Of a stretch of DNA of 46,688 nt, positions 14,287-23,635 are shown piece by piece. Numbering within the stretch: the first letter of the stretch is position 1; every line of letters starts with the position of its first letter. Under the pieces are notes generated by a model. The model had not been told where the DNA came from and searched no databases. It was given only the letters and a program-made list of their open reading frames with translations. Source of the DNA: an uncultured Sutterella sp. (lineage in GTDB: Bacteria > Pseudomonadota > Gammaproteobacteria > Burkholderiales > Burkholderiaceae_F); contig CAJKSP010000016.1 in assembly GCA_905202595.1 (NCBI GenBank), positions 1-46,688 of the forward strand, written 5' to 3'. The position numbers and the translations under genes were made by a program.

Positions 14287-15930
14287 ATGACCGCAGTCCG
14301 CAATCTCTTCATCAAGAACGCCCGCATCTACCTCTCTCGCGGCCGCTATGCCGAAGCGCTTCTCGCCGTCGACGGCATCATCCGCGCCGTCGGCGCCAAC
14401 GCCGCCGTTGCCGCCTGCGTGCCGGCGGGCGCTGAAACGATCGACGCCGAAGGGCGCACCATCGTTCCGGGCTTCAACGACAGCCACTGCCATCTGATGA
14501 CGCTCGGCCAGAATCTCGAAGAAATTCAGCTCCACGGCGCCTCGAGCATCGCCGAAGTGATCGAGCGCGTGCGCCGCTACATTGCCGAGCGCCGGCCGGC
14601 GCCGGGCACCGTGCTTCACGGCATGGGCTGGAATCAGGACTACTTCACGGACGAGCGCCGCCTTCTGACGGCGGCCGACATTGACCGCGCTGCGCCTGAA
14701 AATCCGGTGATTCTCGATCGCGCCTGCGGCCACATTCTTGTGGCGAACACGCTCGCGATGGCGCGCGCCGGCATCACGAACGACACCGCGCCGCTTCCCG
14801 GCGGCGCCATCGACCGTGATGCCGAAGGGCGCGCCACGGGCATTTTCCGCGAGAATGCGCAGGCGCAGGTGACGAAGATCATCGGCGAACCGAGCCGCGC
14901 CGAGCAGCGCACGCAGCTCCTGTCGGCCATGCGCCATTGCGCGGCATTGGGCGTGACGTCCGTGCAGACGATGGACGTGCGCGGCGCCAACTGGCGCGAC
15001 ATGCTCTCGCTCTACGCGGACGTTTTGGGCGAGGCGCCGCTTCTGCGCGCAGGCCATCAGTGCTGCTTCATGAATCCCGATGATCCGCAGGGCCTGCCGA
15101 GCTTTCTCGCTGCGGGCTATCACACGGGTGCATGCGCCGGCCATCCGATGAACCGCGTCGGCCCTCTCAAGGCCTTCGTCGACGGCAGCCTCGGCGCCCG
15201 CACGGCGCTCCTTCGCGCGCCTTATGCCGACGATCCGAGCACGTCGGGCATTGCGACGCTCGAACCCGAAGCGCTTGCGGCGCTCGTTGGCGCCGCCGTG
15301 CGCGGCGGCATGCAGACGACGATTCATGCGATCGGCGACGGCGCCATCTCCCGCGTGCTCGATGCGTACGAGCCCTACTGCCGCGGCGGCGAAAATCCGA
15401 TGCGCCTCGGCATCGTGCATGTGCAGATTACGGATCGGGCGCTGCTCGAGCGCATGGCGGCGATGAAGGTCCTCGCGCACATTCAGCCGATCTTCCTGCA
15501 TTACGACATGCATGTGGTTGAGGATCGCGTCGGCGCAGCGCTCGCCGCCACGAGCTACGCCTTCCGCACCATGCTCGATCTCGGCATTCCGACGAGCCTC
15601 GGCACGGACTGCCCGGTCGAGGACATCAATCCGATCGACAACCTCTACTGCGCGGTCACGCGCCGCGACCTCTCGGGCGGCTCGATGGGCGAGCCTGACG
15701 GCTGGCATGCGTCCGAACGCATGACGATCGAGCAGGCGGTCGATGCCTATACGCTCGGGAGCGCCTACGCCACGTTTGAAGAAAATCGCAAGGGCAGGCT
15801 CCTTCCCGGCTATGCGGCCGACATGGCGTTCCTCAGCCGGAACATTTTCGACATGGATCCGCTCGATCTTCGCACCGTGCAGGTCGACCGCACCGTCGTG
15901 GATGGCCGCACCGTCTATCAGCGCAGCTGA
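14287..15930 (+). CDS. YtcJ-like metal-dependent amidohydrolase (amidohydrolase 3 family)
   Basis: This 547-residue enzyme of the amidohydrolase superfamily has no visible signal peptide. It begins with the small beta domain (about 1-65) and the metal motif PGFNDSHCHL. Further ligand regions are KAFVDGSLGARTA (the usual carboxylated lysine region), TIHAIGDGAI, VHVQIT and SLGTDCPVED. YtcJ-type members hydrolyse N-acyl or cyclic amide bonds; the natural substrate here is unknown. The start at 14287 follows AAGGA and fits the domain start. It stands alone between the lysine permease and the LysR gene. An N-acyl-amino-acid substrate would suit a peptide-using organism, but that is inference. Confidence 0.75.
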   Translation: MTAVRNLFIKNARIYLSRGRYAEALLAVDGIIRAVGANAAVAACVPAGAETIDAEGRTIVPGFNDSHCHLMTLGQNLEEIQLHGASSIAEVIERVRRYIAERRPAPGTVLHGMGWNQDYFTDERRLLTAADIDRAAPENPVILDRACGHILVANTLAMARAGITNDTAPLPGGAIDRDAEGRATGIFRENAQAQVTKIIGEPSRAEQRTQLLSAMRHCAALGVTSVQTMDVRGANWRDMLSLYADVLGEAPLLRAGHQCCFMNPDDPQGLPSFLAAGYHTGACAGHPMNRVGPLKAFVDGSLGARTALLRAPYADDPSTSGIATLEPEALAALVGAAVRGGMQTTIHAIGDGAISRVLDAYEPYCRGGENPMRLGIVHVQITDRALLERMAAMKVLAHIQPIFLHYDMHVVEDRVGAALAATSYAFRTMLDLGIPTSLGTDCPVEDINPIDNLYCAVTRRDLSGGSMGEPDGWHASERMTIEQAVDAYTLGSAYATFEENRKGRLLPGYAADMAFLSRNIFDMDPLDLRTVQVDRTVVDGRTVYQRS

Positions 15931-16053
15931 GCGGCAGCCGGGGCGGATGCCGGCTTTGGCCTGGGCCTGCCCCGCAGGATCTTTCAATCAACTTCACCCT
16001 TTAATTCAGGGCGGCGTCCGTACGGGGAAATGACGGAAGCCGCTCTCTTTTTG

Positions 16054-16980
16054 TCAGCGTGCGGCGCTTTTCTGCGTTTCGAAAGCCTCGCCGGAGGCGC
16101 GAAGAGCATCAAGGAGAAGCGTCGAGGCGCGCGTGACGCTTGAGCGGTCCGTGCGCGTCCAGACGCGAAGCGTCCGATCGGCCCAGGAGTCTTCAAGGAC
16201 TGCCATCCGCAGCCGGCTGTCGCGGCTGAAGAGCCGTTCGAAGATCGCCTGCGTGGCAAAGCCGATGCCGACGCCGGCGTAGACGTAGCGCGCCATGATG
16301 GAGAGGCTCGAGACGGCGACGCGAACTTCAATTTCGCGGCCCTCCGCGCGGCTTCGGTCGAGTAGAAACGCCTGCATGGATGAATTGTCGTTGAGTCCCA
16401 CGAAGGGGAAGCCGAGCGCGTCGCGAAGCCGCAGCGAGCGCGCGTTGGCAAACGGATGATCCTGCGGCAGCAGCAGCACGAGGCGATCCGTCCGGTAGGG
16501 AAAGCTTTCAAGTCCATGAACAGGCTCAAGCCATGCGGAGATGCCGACATCGGCCTTGCCTTCGACGAGAAGCTTCGAGACCTCGAGCGAGGCGACGACC
16601 TGCTGCTCGATGCGGCAGTCAGGATGATCCTTCAGAAACGCCGCGACATCTTCAGGCAGAAACGTCATGGCGCCGTTGTAGTTCGTCGCGAGCCTGGCGA
16701 CGGATTCTGCGCCCGTTCGAAAAGGCGCCACGCTTTTTTCCATAACGCGAAGCTGCCAGAAGACTTTGCGCGCTTCTTCCGCAAAGCGCATGCCCGCCGG
16801 CGTGAGGGCGAGGCCCCGAGCCGTGCGCACGAAGAGGGCGCATCCGGCTTCCTCTTCCAGGCGCTTCAGGCGGACGGAGGCAGCGGAAACGGCTGTGGCG
16901 CAGCGGTCAGCCGCTCGGCTGAGGCTTCCCTCATCCACAACGGCGAGGAAAATGCGCAGATCCTGAAAATTGAAGTGCAT
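16054..16980 (-). CDS. LysR-family transcriptional regulator, divergent from the flavocytochrome gene
   Basis: This is a 308-residue DNA-binding protein. The N-terminal winged HTH (about 1-62) reads FQDLRIFLAVVDEGSLSRAA and on to LALTPAG, as in LysR proteins. The rest is a periplasmic-binding-like effector domain. It is transcribed away from the flavocytochrome gene at 17160 across a 179-bp shared region with a palindrome at 17012-17033, the classic arrangement of a LysR regulator and its target. The effector is probably the substrate of that reductase or a related organic acid, which is inferred from position only. Confidence 0.85.
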   Translation of the reverse strand: MHFNFQDLRIFLAVVDEGSLSRAADRCATAVSAASVRLKRLEEEAGCALFVRTARGLALTPAGMRFAEEARKVFWQLRVMEKSVAPFRTGAESVARLATNYNGAMTFLPEDVAAFLKDHPDCRIEQQVVASLEVSKLLVEGKADVGISAWLEPVHGLESFPYRTDRLVLLLPQDHPFANARSLRLRDALGFPFVGLNDNSSMQAFLLDRSRAEGREIEVRVAVSSLSIMARYVYAGVGIGFATQAIFERLFSRDSRLRMAVLEDSWADRTLRVWTRTDRSSVTRASTLLLDALRASGEAFETQKSAAR

Positions 16981-17011
16981 GCTCTGGGCCTTTTAGCAGT
17001 TTGAAATTCGG

Positions 17012-17033
17012 GCATTTTCGCAAAATGCGAAAA
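17012..17033. promoter_or_regulatory. Candidate LysR operator in the divergent promoter
   Basis: TTTTCGC (17015-17021) and GCGAAAA (17027-17033) form an inverted repeat around AAAAT; the overlapping GCATTTT-CGC-AAAATGC is also palindromic. It shows the T-N11-A pattern of LysR boxes and lies in the AT-rich part of the shared intergenic region. Confidence 0.55.
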
Positions 17034-17159
17034 CATTCTTTCTGAACCAATAATTCTATTCTGTCGAACGCACTGCTAGAGTCCCCACGACGCAGCGCCC
17101 CTGAGCGGCATTCTCACCCTTGGCGCTTGGGCGGGTCGCGCGATTAAAGGAGAAACAAA

Positions 17160-18953
17160 ATGAAGCGAGAAGCGAATAAATTCTCGATGATTTCGGCCGC
17201 CGTTTTTGCTGCTGCGCTGGCGGGTGCTTCGGCCTCTGCCTTTGCGGCGTCGAGCTATGACACCGAGCTTGCGGGCTTCCATCAGAAGAACGGCCAGACT
17301 TGCCAGAGCTGCCACGCGAACGGCATGGAGGTGAGCGATTCGGAAACCGAAATCAACAAGCAGTGCGTTTCGTGCCACGGCCCGCTTGAAAAGCTTGCGA
17401 GCGGCAAGAAGCCCGATCCCCACGCGAGCCATCTTGGCACCATTCAGTGCACGACTTGCCATTCCGGCCACGCTCCCTCGCAGTCCTACTGCCTTTCGTG
17501 CCATGACTTCGACATGAAGATCCCCTTCGGCGCGCAGAAGAAGACCTCGTTCTCGTGGAAGGATCTGGCGAGCTACAAGGATGCGGCGCCGGTGCGCACC
17601 GAAATGGCTGACATCGTCGTCGTGGGCTCTGGCGCAGCGGGCTTCACTGCGGCCATGGAGGCTCATGCGCGCGGCGTGAAAAACATCGTCATTCTCGAGA
17701 AGATGCCGATTCCGGGCGGCAATTCGCAGCTTGCTGCCGGCGGCATGAACGCAGCGGGCTCCGTTTATCAAAAGGCGAAGGGCATTCAGGATTCGCCCGA
17801 GCTCATGGCCAAGGACACGATGAAGGGCGGCAAGAACATCTCCAACCCCGACCTCGTGAAGATCTTTGCAGAAGACTCCGCCGAATCGATCCAGTGGCTC
17901 AAGGATCGCGGCGCCGAGCTTGAAAACGTCGCTCAGGGCGGCGGTGCGTCGGCGCCTCGCATGCACGGCCCGAAGGGCGGCAAGGCGGTCGGTCCCTATC
18001 TCTCGGCCTTCTTCCGCAAAGAAATCGAAAAGCTGCCGGGCGTGGATCTTCGCCTCAACAGCCGCCTCGTGAAGCTCATCACGGGGCCTGACGGCAGCGT
18101 CACGGGAGTGCTTGTCGAAGGCAAGCACTCCGGCATCTACCAGATCAATGCCAAGGCGGTGGTGCTTGCAACGGGCGGCCTCGGCGCGAACAAGGAGCTC
18201 GTGCACAAGTACCTCCCGAAGCTTGATCCGGCGACGAAGACGTCGAATCAGCCGGGCACGACGGGCGACGGCATGTACCTCGCTGAACAGGCTGGCGCGG
18301 CGCTCGTGGACATGAAGGAAATCCAGCTTAATCCGACGCTGCTCGTCGGCTCGCCGGTCATCATTTCCGAAACTGTTCGCGGTCAGGGCGCGATCTTTGT
18401 GAACCGCGAAGGCAAGCGCTTCATCTCCGAGCTCACGACGCGCGACGTCACGTCGGCGGCCGTTTCGAAGCAGACGGGCGGCACGGCGTTCGAAATCTTT
18501 GACGACGGCACGCGCAGCCGCGTTGCTCAGCTGCAGGCCTGCTTCGAGCTCGGCCTGGTGAAGGAAGGCAATTCGCCGCAGGAGCTCGGCAAGGCGGCCG
18601 GCATTGACGGCGAGGCGCTTGCGGCGACGATCAAGCGCTTCAACGGCTACGTCGACGGCGGGAAGGACCCCGACTTCGGCCATCCGAAGCCCACCTTCAA
18701 GCTGACGGGCCCGAAGTTCTACGCGATCGAGATCACCCCGGCGATTCACTACGCCATGGGCGGCATCAAGTTCAACGGCAAGACGGAAGTCATCGACGTC
18801 AACGGCAAGGTCATCAAGGGCCTCTATGCTGCGGGCGAGACGACGGGCGGCCTGCACGGCAAGAACCGCCTCGGCGGCAACTCCGTGTCCGAGACGATCA
18901 CCTTCGGCCGCATCGCGGGCGACGCAGCTGCTTCGGCTGTGCTCGGGAAGTAA
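17160..18953 (+). CDS. Secreted tetraheme flavocytochrome c reductase (FccA-like)
   Basis: This 597-residue protein has a Sec signal peptide ending near AFA-AS (residue 30). It carries four CxxCH heme sites starting at Cys48, Cys69, Cys97 and Cys111. The FAD domain begins with GSGAAG (156-161). Catalytic-type residues of fumarate reductase flavocytochromes are present: Arg428 (TTRD), His530 (HYAMGG) and Arg570 (NRLGG). The substrate His of QxHPT is Asn391 here. It would accept electrons from quinol through a membrane cytochrome, not encoded nearby, and reduce an alkene-type acceptor in the periplasm. Fumarate is possible, but the Asn suggests another substrate. AAAGGAG precedes the ATG. The LysR gene at 16980 probably controls it. 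Confidence 0.85.
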   Translation: MKREANKFSMISAAVFAAALAGASASAFAASSYDTELAGFHQKNGQTCQSCHANGMEVSDSETEINKQCVSCHGPLEKLASGKKPDPHASHLGTIQCTTCHSGHAPSQSYCLSCHDFDMKIPFGAQKKTSFSWKDLASYKDAAPVRTEMADIVVVGSGAAGFTAAMEAHARGVKNIVILEKMPIPGGNSQLAAGGMNAAGSVYQKAKGIQDSPELMAKDTMKGGKNISNPDLVKIFAEDSAESIQWLKDRGAELENVAQGGGASAPRMHGPKGGKAVGPYLSAFFRKEIEKLPGVDLRLNSRLVKLITGPDGSVTGVLVEGKHSGIYQINAKAVVLATGGLGANKELVHKYLPKLDPATKTSNQPGTTGDGMYLAEQAGAALVDMKEIQLNPTLLVGSPVIISETVRGQGAIFVNREGKRFISELTTRDVTSAAVSKQTGGTAFEIFDDGTRSRVAQLQACFELGLVKEGNSPQELGKAAGIDGEALAATIKRFNGYVDGGKDPDFGHPKPTFKLTGPKFYAIEITPAIHYAMGGIKFNGKTEVIDVNGKVIKGLYAAGETTGGLHGKNRLGGNSVSETITFGRIAGDAAASAVLGK

Positions 18954-19008
18954 GTCCTTTTCTCTCAGTCCCCCGCATGGCGCTGATCTGACGCCATGAC
19001 ATTGCGGG

Positions 19009-19041
19009 CCGCCGGTTCGAAAGAGCCGGCGGTCTTTTTTT
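19009..19041 (+). terminator. Intrinsic terminator of the flavocytochrome gene
   Basis: CCGCCGGTTC (19009-19018) pairs with GAGCCGGCGG (19023-19032), including one G-U pair, across a GAAA loop. It is followed by TC and a run of seven T. Confidence 0.85.
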
Positions 19042-19093
19042 GGGGGAGGGGGAGCTTCTGGAAGGGAATGGGCGTCTGACGAGGGCGCTGCGC

Positions 19094-19759
19094 TCAGCGC
19101 CCGCCGCCCCAATCTCTTGAAGTCGGATCAGGGCGCTCGCCCGAGGCTTCCGGCTTGAGCGAGAAGTCGAAGTCGAGCTCGCCGTAGCGCACTTCGGGCC
19201 AGCTTGCTGCGGCGGCATTGAAGGCGCGAAGCGGGTTGTCGTGCAGGATCGGCCATTGCGCGATCACGGCTTCGGCGGCAAGATCCACGAGCTGCACGGC
19301 GCGTTCCGTGCGCTCGGCGTCGATCGAGAGCCAGCGCGAGAGCGCCGTTCGGATTTCTGAGGGGTCTTCTGCGCCGTAGGTCGTGCGCACCCAGTCGACG
19401 AGAGGCTCGAGGCTGCCGGCGATGAAGCCTGCGCTCAGAAGCCCCCAGTCGGGCGCATCGCCCGAGTCGGGGAGCGCATCGGGCGGAGAGACGAAGACGG
19501 TGCGCCCGTCGGAGCTAGGCACCGGCGAGCGCCAGATTCGAAGGAGCTCGTCTTCATCGAGCTCGCGGAATTCGCGGCTGCGGATGTTCATGACCTCGGG
19601 CGGCACAGGATCGAGGCCAAGCCGCGCCGCAAGCACGGGATCCCAGACGACGATTTCGCCAGGGAGCTGCTGCAGCGCTTCGCGCCGCGAAAGCGGCCCC
19701 ACGGTAAGCATGAGCGTGCGCTTGGCGTCGTAGAAGACGAAGCGTTCCGGATCAAACAT
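19094..19759 (-). CDS. Hypothetical protein downstream of the ADP-forming ligase
   Basis: This 221-residue protein is not recognised. It has no signal peptide, membrane helix or cysteine cluster. The sequence is acidic with many Pro, Trp and Leu-Arg pairs; the N-terminus is MFDPERFVFYDAK and the C-terminus ends in an RPDPTSRDWGGGR tail. It begins 69 bp after the stop of the ligase gene on the same strand, so both may share a transcript. No clear ribosome binding site is visible upstream of the ATG at 19759. Coding potential is supported by uninterrupted length, GC-rich codon use like its neighbours and the tidy gap it fills. Confidence 0.6.
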   Translation of the reverse strand: MFDPERFVFYDAKRTLMLTVGPLSRREALQQLPGEIVVWDPVLAARLGLDPVPPEVMNIRSREFRELDEDELLRIWRSPVPSSDGRTVFVSPPDALPDSGDAPDWGLLSAGFIAGSLEPLVDWVRTTYGAEDPSEIRTALSRWLSIDAERTERAVQLVDLAAEAVIAQWPILHDNPLRAFNAAAASWPEVRYGELDFDFSLKPEASGERPDPTSRDWGGGR

Positions 19760-19828
19760 AGCGCGTAGCGGCTGGAATGCGCCCGGCCAGCCTGCCTGGC
19801 AGCCGGGCGCAGCGTATGGTAAGTCGCC

Positions 19829-21955
19829 TCAGCAGCCGAGCGCTGCGCGAAGCTTCTCGAGGTCGACTTCCACGCGGCCGTCGACCGCGATGGGCTCGCC
19901 CGTGCGGTCGCTCACCATGAGCGGGTTGATGTCGAGCTCCTTCACGCAGGGCCAGTCGGCGACGAGCTGCGAAATGCGAAGGAGCGTCTCTTCGGTCTTG
20001 CCCTCAATCGCAGGAGCCGTGCCGCGAGCGCCCTTGAGAAGCGCTGAAGCCTTGACGCCGGCGACGAGGTCCTTCGCGTCTTCGTCCGTGAGCGGCGCGA
20101 GACGGAAGGCGACGTCCTTGAGAACTTCGACGAAGACGCCGCCGAGGCCGAACATGATCATCGGGCCGTACTGCGGATCGGTGGCGAGGCCGCAGACCAT
20201 TTCGCGGCGGCTCTTCACCATCTCCTGAATCAGCACGCCTTCAAGGCCGTCCTCAAGTCCCTTTTCGCGGAGCTTCGCGAGGAGGTCTTGGTATTCGGCC
20301 CGAAGCTCGCCGGCGGATTCAATGCCGACGCGCACGCCGCCGACGTCCGTCTTGTGGCTCGTGGTCTTCGAGGTCATCTTCATGACGATCGGATAGCCCA
20401 TGGCATCGGCGGCGGCGACGGCCTCCTCCTCGCTCTTCGCCATGACGCTGCGGCAGACGCGCACGCCGTAGGCGTCGAGCAGCGAAAGGCTCTCCCGCGT
20501 CGTGAGCTGCGAGCGGCCCTCAGAGGCCGCCTGCGAGAAGATGGCGCGCGCCTTCTCTTCGTCCACGGTCCAGTGCGGGATCTTGCCCTCGGGACGCTCG
20601 CGCCAGCGGCGCTGCTCGTCGAGGCGCTTGAGCGCATCGGCCGCTTCTTCGGCGTACATGTAGAAGGGCACGCCGCAGTCGGCAGGGAGCGCCGTGAAGA
20701 AGCTCATCTTCGTCATGAAGACGCCGACGACGGGCTTTTCCGGATGCGCGGCTCGAATGTCGCAGACGGCTTTCGCGACGTCGACGTCGGCCAGCCCGAG
20801 GAACGGGAGGTAGATCACCATGGCCATGTCGACGTTCGGGTCGGCAAGCACCGTCTCGAGCGTGCGCCGGTAGTGGTCAAGCGGCGCCGAGGCAATCATG
20901 TCGACCGGGTTCTTGACGGAGGCGGCCGCCGGCAGGAAGCTCCTGAGCGCCGCCTTCGTTTCATCGGAGAGCTGCGCCATTTCGAGGCCGTAGCTGCAGA
21001 CGGCGTCCGTCGCCATGATGCCCGGACCGCCCGAGTTCGTGACGATCGCGACGCGGCGGCCGCGCGGAATGGGGCAGTTCGAAAAGGCCTTTGCCGTGCT
21101 GAAAAGCTCCTTCAGGCCGAGTTCGCGGATGACGCCCGACTGCTTCAGGAGCGCGTCTGCTGCGCGGTCGGCGCCGGCGAGCGACCCGGTGTGCGAGCTT
21201 GCCGCCGAGGCGCCGGCGGCGCTGCGGCCGGCCTTGAGCGCGAGGATGGGCTTCTTCTTGGAGATGCGGCTCGCGAGGCGGCGGAAGTTCTGCGGATTGG
21301 CGATCGACTCCATGTAGAGGAGGATCTGCTTCACGTCGTCGTCGTTCTCCCAGTATTCAAGCGCCGTTTCGGCGTTGACGTCCGCCTGGTTGCCGATCGA
21401 GATGAACTGCGCAAAGCCGAGGTTGAGGTCCTTCAGGATGTTGAGGATGCCGCCGCCGAGCGCGCCCGACTGCGAGACGAAGCCGATGCTGCCGCGCTGC
21501 GGAAGGCTTTCGGCAAAGCACGCGTCGAGCCGGCAGTCCGGATGCGTATTGACGACGCCGAGGCAGTTCGGCCCCACCATGCGCATGCCGTATTCGTCGA
21601 CCTTGGCCTTGAGCGCCGCTTCAAGCTCGGCGCCGGCGGCGCCCGTTTCCTTGAAGCCGGCGGAAATGACGACGAGGCCCTTCACGCCCTTGGCATGGCA
21701 TTCGTCGACGACCGAGAGCACGCGCGAGGAGTTGACGATCACCACCGCCAGGTCGGGCGTCTCCGGCAGCGAGCCGACGTCCGTCCAGGCCTGCAGCCCC
21801 TCAATGACGCCGCCTTTGGGATTCACGGGATAGATGCGGCCCTTGAAGCCATATTCGAGCATGCGCTTCAGCAGGTCGTTGCCGATGGTGTGTGGGCGTG
21901 CCGATGCGCCGACGACGGCGACGGCATGCGGCTTCATGATGGAATCAAGCGTCAT
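19829..21955 (-). CDS. Acetate-CoA ligase (ADP-forming), fused alpha and beta domains
   Basis: This 708-residue cytosolic enzyme converts acyl-CoA, ADP and phosphate to acid, CoA and ATP by substrate-level phosphorylation. The N-terminal half has the CoA-binding Rossmann start (VAVVGASARPHTIGNDL) and GPNCLGVVN. The phosphohistidine region is SSHTGSLAG. The C-terminal ATP-grasp half has YPIVMKMTSKTTSHKTDVGGV, EMVCGLATDPQYGPMIMFGLGG and ELDINPL. No acetyltransferase domain is attached. The start at 21955 is preferred over 22039 because CAGGA precedes it and the family domain starts there. It probably recovers ATP from acetyl-CoA or from acyl-CoAs of amino-acid breakdown. Confidence 0.85.
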   Translation of the reverse strand: MTLDSIMKPHAVAVVGASARPHTIGNDLLKRMLEYGFKGRIYPVNPKGGVIEGLQAWTDVGSLPETPDLAVVIVNSSRVLSVVDECHAKGVKGLVVISAGFKETGAAGAELEAALKAKVDEYGMRMVGPNCLGVVNTHPDCRLDACFAESLPQRGSIGFVSQSGALGGGILNILKDLNLGFAQFISIGNQADVNAETALEYWENDDDVKQILLYMESIANPQNFRRLASRISKKKPILALKAGRSAAGASAASSHTGSLAGADRAADALLKQSGVIRELGLKELFSTAKAFSNCPIPRGRRVAIVTNSGGPGIMATDAVCSYGLEMAQLSDETKAALRSFLPAAASVKNPVDMIASAPLDHYRRTLETVLADPNVDMAMVIYLPFLGLADVDVAKAVCDIRAAHPEKPVVGVFMTKMSFFTALPADCGVPFYMYAEEAADALKRLDEQRRWRERPEGKIPHWTVDEEKARAIFSQAASEGRSQLTTRESLSLLDAYGVRVCRSVMAKSEEEAVAAADAMGYPIVMKMTSKTTSHKTDVGGVRVGIESAGELRAEYQDLLAKLREKGLEDGLEGVLIQEMVKSRREMVCGLATDPQYGPMIMFGLGGVFVEVLKDVAFRLAPLTDEDAKDLVAGVKASALLKGARGTAPAIEGKTEETLLRISQLVADWPCVKELDINPLMVSDRTGEPIAVDGRVEVDLEKLRAALGC

Positions 21956-22240
21956 GAATAAATCCTGAAGATTGGCGGCGGCGGTGGCGAAGCGCGCACG
22001 CGCCGCGCGCCGAAATGGAGCAATAGAAAAAAGTAGCATAGCCGGAGCGCTTTACAGCGGCCTGCAACCAAGTAATTGCCCGTAGACGAGCGGGGCAGCC
22101 GTGCGGACGGCCGCGTAGAATTTCTCGTCTGCCGTCTGCGCTCGGGCGCTCAGCGGGCGGTGCAAGACTGGGGCAGCCGAAAGGCTGAAGACGCGCCCTC
22201 CAGCCGGCTTCAAGCTGGCTCTGCGCATAGGCTACGGTCC

Positions 22241-23530
22241 ATGACTGACAATTATTACGGCAATATCGGCGAAGACGGCTTTGCGAAGCTGCCCGACCTT
22301 CTCAAGCGCTTCCTTTCCTACACGCGCTGGGAGACGACATCCGACCCCTCGAGCGGAAAGGCGCCTTCCACGGAGGCGCAGCGGCTCTTTGCCGAGCATC
22401 TCGTCGACGAATTCATGGCGGCGGGCGCGTCTGAAGCGGCCATCACGCCCGAGGGCATCGTCATGGCCGGACTTCCGGCGACGCCCGGCTGCGAAGCGGC
22501 GCCTGCCATCGGCTTCATCGCCCATATGGACACGTCTCCGGAGGCGCCGGGCCGCGATGTGAAGTGGCAGATTGTGCACTACCAGGGCGGCGACATTGAG
22601 CTCAACCGCGAGAAGGGCATCGCGCTGCGCCTCGAGCGCTTCCCCGAAGTGGCGAAGTATGCTGGAGACGATCTCGTCGTGACGGACGGCACGACGCTTC
22701 TCGGCGCCGACGACAAGGCGGGCGTTGCGGTTCTCGTCGAGCTCGTGCGCTGGTTCTCCGCCCGGCCCGATGTGCCTCATGCACGGCTCTGCTTTGCCGT
22801 GACGCCCGATGAGGAGATCGGCCACGGCGCCGATCATTTCGATCCAGAGGCTTTCGGCGCCGACTACGCCTACACGATCGACGGCGGCGAAGCGGGGGGA
22901 CTCGACAGCGAAACCTTCAATGCGGCGATGGCGTCCGTGCGCTGCCGCGGCCTCAATGTCCATCCGGGTTCGGCCAAGGGCAAGATGATGAATGCGATCC
23001 GCATCGCCGAAGACTTTCTCTCGCGGTTCCCTGCCGACGAAACGCCGGAGACGACGGAAATGTACGAAGGGTTCTTCCACCCGGTGCATATCGAAGGCGG
23101 CGTCGGCGGCTGCCGGATCGCCATGCTCATCCGCGACCACAGCCGCGAGCGCTTTGAAGCGCGCAAGGCGGAAGTGCGCCGGATAGCAGCGGAAGTCTGC
23201 CGCGACTGGGGCGAGGGCGCCGTCGAGGTCGAGATTGAGGATCAGTACCGCAACCTGATCGAGTATCTGAAGGATGCCCCCAAGGTGCTCGAGCTGGCCC
23301 GCGAGGCCATCCGCCGCTGCGGCCTCACGCTGGTCGAGCTTCCCGTGCGAGGCGGCACCGACGGCTGCGTGATTTCTTCGAAGGGCCTGCCGACGGCAAA
23401 TCTCTTCACGGGCGGCCTCAACTTCCACGGCGTCTATGAATGCCTCCCCGTGAAGTCTCTGGCTGCATCGTTCGATGTCGCGCGCACGCTCTGCGAGATG
23501 TCAGCAGCGGTAAAGTCGATCAAGGATTGA
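22241..23530 (+). CDS. pepT: Peptidase T (tripeptide aminopeptidase)
   Basis: This 429-residue cytosolic M20B metallopeptidase removes N-terminal residues from tripeptides. Zinc-site motifs are in place: AHMDTSP, LLGADDKAG, TPDEEIGHGADHFD, YTIDGGEAG and the C-terminal LFTGGLNFHG. Length is close to the 408-409 residues of known PepT. The start at 22241 precedes MTDNYYGNIGEDGF and matches the family start; an earlier ATG at 22076 would add an Arg-rich, non-family extension. A small stem, AGCCGGC/GCTGGCT (about 22202-22220), lies just upstream. It complements the oligopeptide binding proteins encoded from 25176 onwards. Confidence 0.88.
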   Translation: MTDNYYGNIGEDGFAKLPDLLKRFLSYTRWETTSDPSSGKAPSTEAQRLFAEHLVDEFMAAGASEAAITPEGIVMAGLPATPGCEAAPAIGFIAHMDTSPEAPGRDVKWQIVHYQGGDIELNREKGIALRLERFPEVAKYAGDDLVVTDGTTLLGADDKAGVAVLVELVRWFSARPDVPHARLCFAVTPDEEIGHGADHFDPEAFGADYAYTIDGGEAGGLDSETFNAAMASVRCRGLNVHPGSAKGKMMNAIRIAEDFLSRFPADETPETTEMYEGFFHPVHIEGGVGGCRIAMLIRDHSRERFEARKAEVRRIAAEVCRDWGEGAVEVEIEDQYRNLIEYLKDAPKVLELAREAIRRCGLTLVELPVRGGTDGCVISSKGLPTANLFTGGLNFHGVYECLPVKSLAASFDVARTLCEMSAAVKSIKD

Positions 23531-23559
23531 TGAACGGCGGATTGGTCAGCCAGACATAA

Positions 23560-23592
23560 AAAACGCCCGGACAGCTTTCGTCCGGGCGTTTT
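23560..23592. terminator. Bidirectional terminator between pepT and the lipoprotein gene
   Basis: AAAACGCCCGGAC (23560-23572) pairs perfectly with GTCCGGGCGTTTT (23580-23592) across a 7-nt loop. A-run and T-run flank the GC stem, so it can serve the converging genes on both strands. Confidence 0.9.
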
Positions 23593-23635
23593 GGTCAGGA
23601 GAACTGTGATGGAGAGCTTCTCCTCTGACGAAAGG

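Noticed and set aside
20288..21961. Long open frame of 557 codons on the plus strand
   Set aside because: It lies wholly opposite the ADP-forming ligase gene; the Arg/Asp/His-rich product has no family features and reflects GC-biased codon use on the other strand.
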